DNA of 31,695 nucleotides from an uncultured Prevotella sp. GTDB taxonomy: Bacteria; Bacteroidota; Bacteroidia; Bacteroidales; Bacteroidaceae. This document shows, piece after piece, positions 31,419-31,695 of this stretch (positions are counted from its first letter, which is position 1; the number at the start of each line of letters is the position of its first letter). A program made the translations under genes and the position numbers. The notes under the pieces were generated by a model. It saw only the letters and a list, made by a program, of their open reading frames with translations. It was not told where the DNA came from and ran no database searches. The DNA is taken from NCBI GenBank assembly GCA_934196725.1, contig CAKPWR010000032.1, positions 1-31,695 of the forward strand. Direction: 5' to 3'.

Positions 31419-31577
31419 TTATTTGCTTATTGTTATGCTCACTCCAGGAAATACAAGAGGTTTAACAGCATGATGAATATCGATACCAGAAATAAAAAGA
31501 TATACGAAGATTATACCCAATATGAGTGCCGCCCCGATGATAATCAGGACCAATTCTATCCTTGGTATGGTTCTAAT
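31419..31577 (-). CDS. Possible small membrane protein ahead of the BspA-like gene
   Basis: A frame ending TAA at 31419, 28 bp before the BspA-like start, reads IRTIPRIELVLIIIGAALIL, then GIIFVYLFISGIDIHHAVKP and LVFPGVSITISK. It has one clear membrane helix. The expected start is ATT (31577) rather than ATG, or TTG eight codons later; so it is either initiated at a weak codon or has lost its start. No family recognised. Confidence 0.4.
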   Translation of the reverse strand: MRTIPRIELVLIIIGAALILGIIFVYLFISGIDIHHAVKPLVFPGVSITISK

Positions 31578-31592
31578 ATTTCAATCATAGTG

Positions 31593-31600
31593 CAAATATA
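31593..31600 (-). promoter_or_regulatory. -7 box of the BspA-like operon
   Basis: TATATTTG followed by CAC on the minus strand, as at 23028. No TTTG lies at the -33 distance; instead direct repeats begin there, suggesting activator dependence. Confidence 0.6.
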
Positions 31601-31620
31601 GTGTTTTTTTTTCAAAAGAG

Positions 31621-31695
31621 GTGTAGCATTCCTATAAAAAAGTGTAGCATTCCTATGTTTTAGGTGTAGCATTCGTAGGAAAGCTACACCTTTTT
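31621..31695. repeat. 21/22-bp-spaced GTGTAGCATTCCTAT repeats upstream of the BspA-like operon
   Basis: GTGTAGCATTC(C/G)TA occurs at 31621, 31642 and 31664, and a reverse partial copy (GCTACAC) ends the window. The closest unit begins about 20 bp upstream of the -7 box (31593-31600). Confidence 0.82.

Overview
The window looks like a chromosomal segment of a gut or oral Bacteroidota, most likely Prevotella/Segatella (P. copri-like). The grounds are repeated Bacteroidota-type promoters (TTTG, about 20 bp, TAnnTTTG), BspA/DUF285 and fimbrillin-like surface proteins, VirE_N/DUF4248 genes, and family-level resemblance of the housekeeping genes. No rRNA or tRNA gene and no CRISPR array was seen.

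Left part (1-14.9 kb) is mostly core genome. leuA (minus strand, cut by the left edge) sits behind a complete attenuation leader: promoter, short peptide with an Ile-Ile-Ile-Arg-Leu-Arg-Leu run, antiterminator segment and intrinsic terminator. Further right on the minus strand are a 3'-5' exonuclease, an RlmI-like rRNA methyltransferase, a substrate-binding lipoprotein, a large TPR-like protein and dnaB. A divergent promoter region then starts plus-strand ftsK and a LolA-like carrier, followed by a NahK-like sugar kinase and a perR-rubrerythrin pair for peroxide defence. GC-rich palindromic repeats (core CCCAGGGCGTTGCCCTGGG) sit in several of the gaps.

Middle part (14.9-20.7 kb) is accessory. 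A LytTR regulator and a VirE_N/primase-helicase gene both have two CGTTCGTAAG repeats 21 bp apart placed just before the -33 box, so they look like one small regulon. With a DUF4248 gene they form a block bracketed by two copies of a CCCACAGATT-type inverted repeat. Next is the stump of an AAA-ATPase/nuclease gene and a three-gene HTH-DUF3791 / DUF3990 / small-protein operon that resembles an ADP-ribosyltransferase toxin-antitoxin locus.

Right part (20.7-31.7 kb) carries surface proteins and mobile DNA. Two surface-protein operons each contain a small acidic protein of about 50 residues with a Tyr-x-Lys-Pro start; a broken third pair lies between them. There is an intact IS110-family transposase, the stump of a second IS110 with a possible relict bridge-RNA region, an Rpn-family nuclease, a frameshifted AAA-ATPase/PD-(D/E)XK gene, and a DUF4160/DUF2442-like pair whose first gene is truncated. 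Several of these share one duplicated promoter cassette. The right edge holds 21/22-bp direct repeats ahead of the BspA-like operon.
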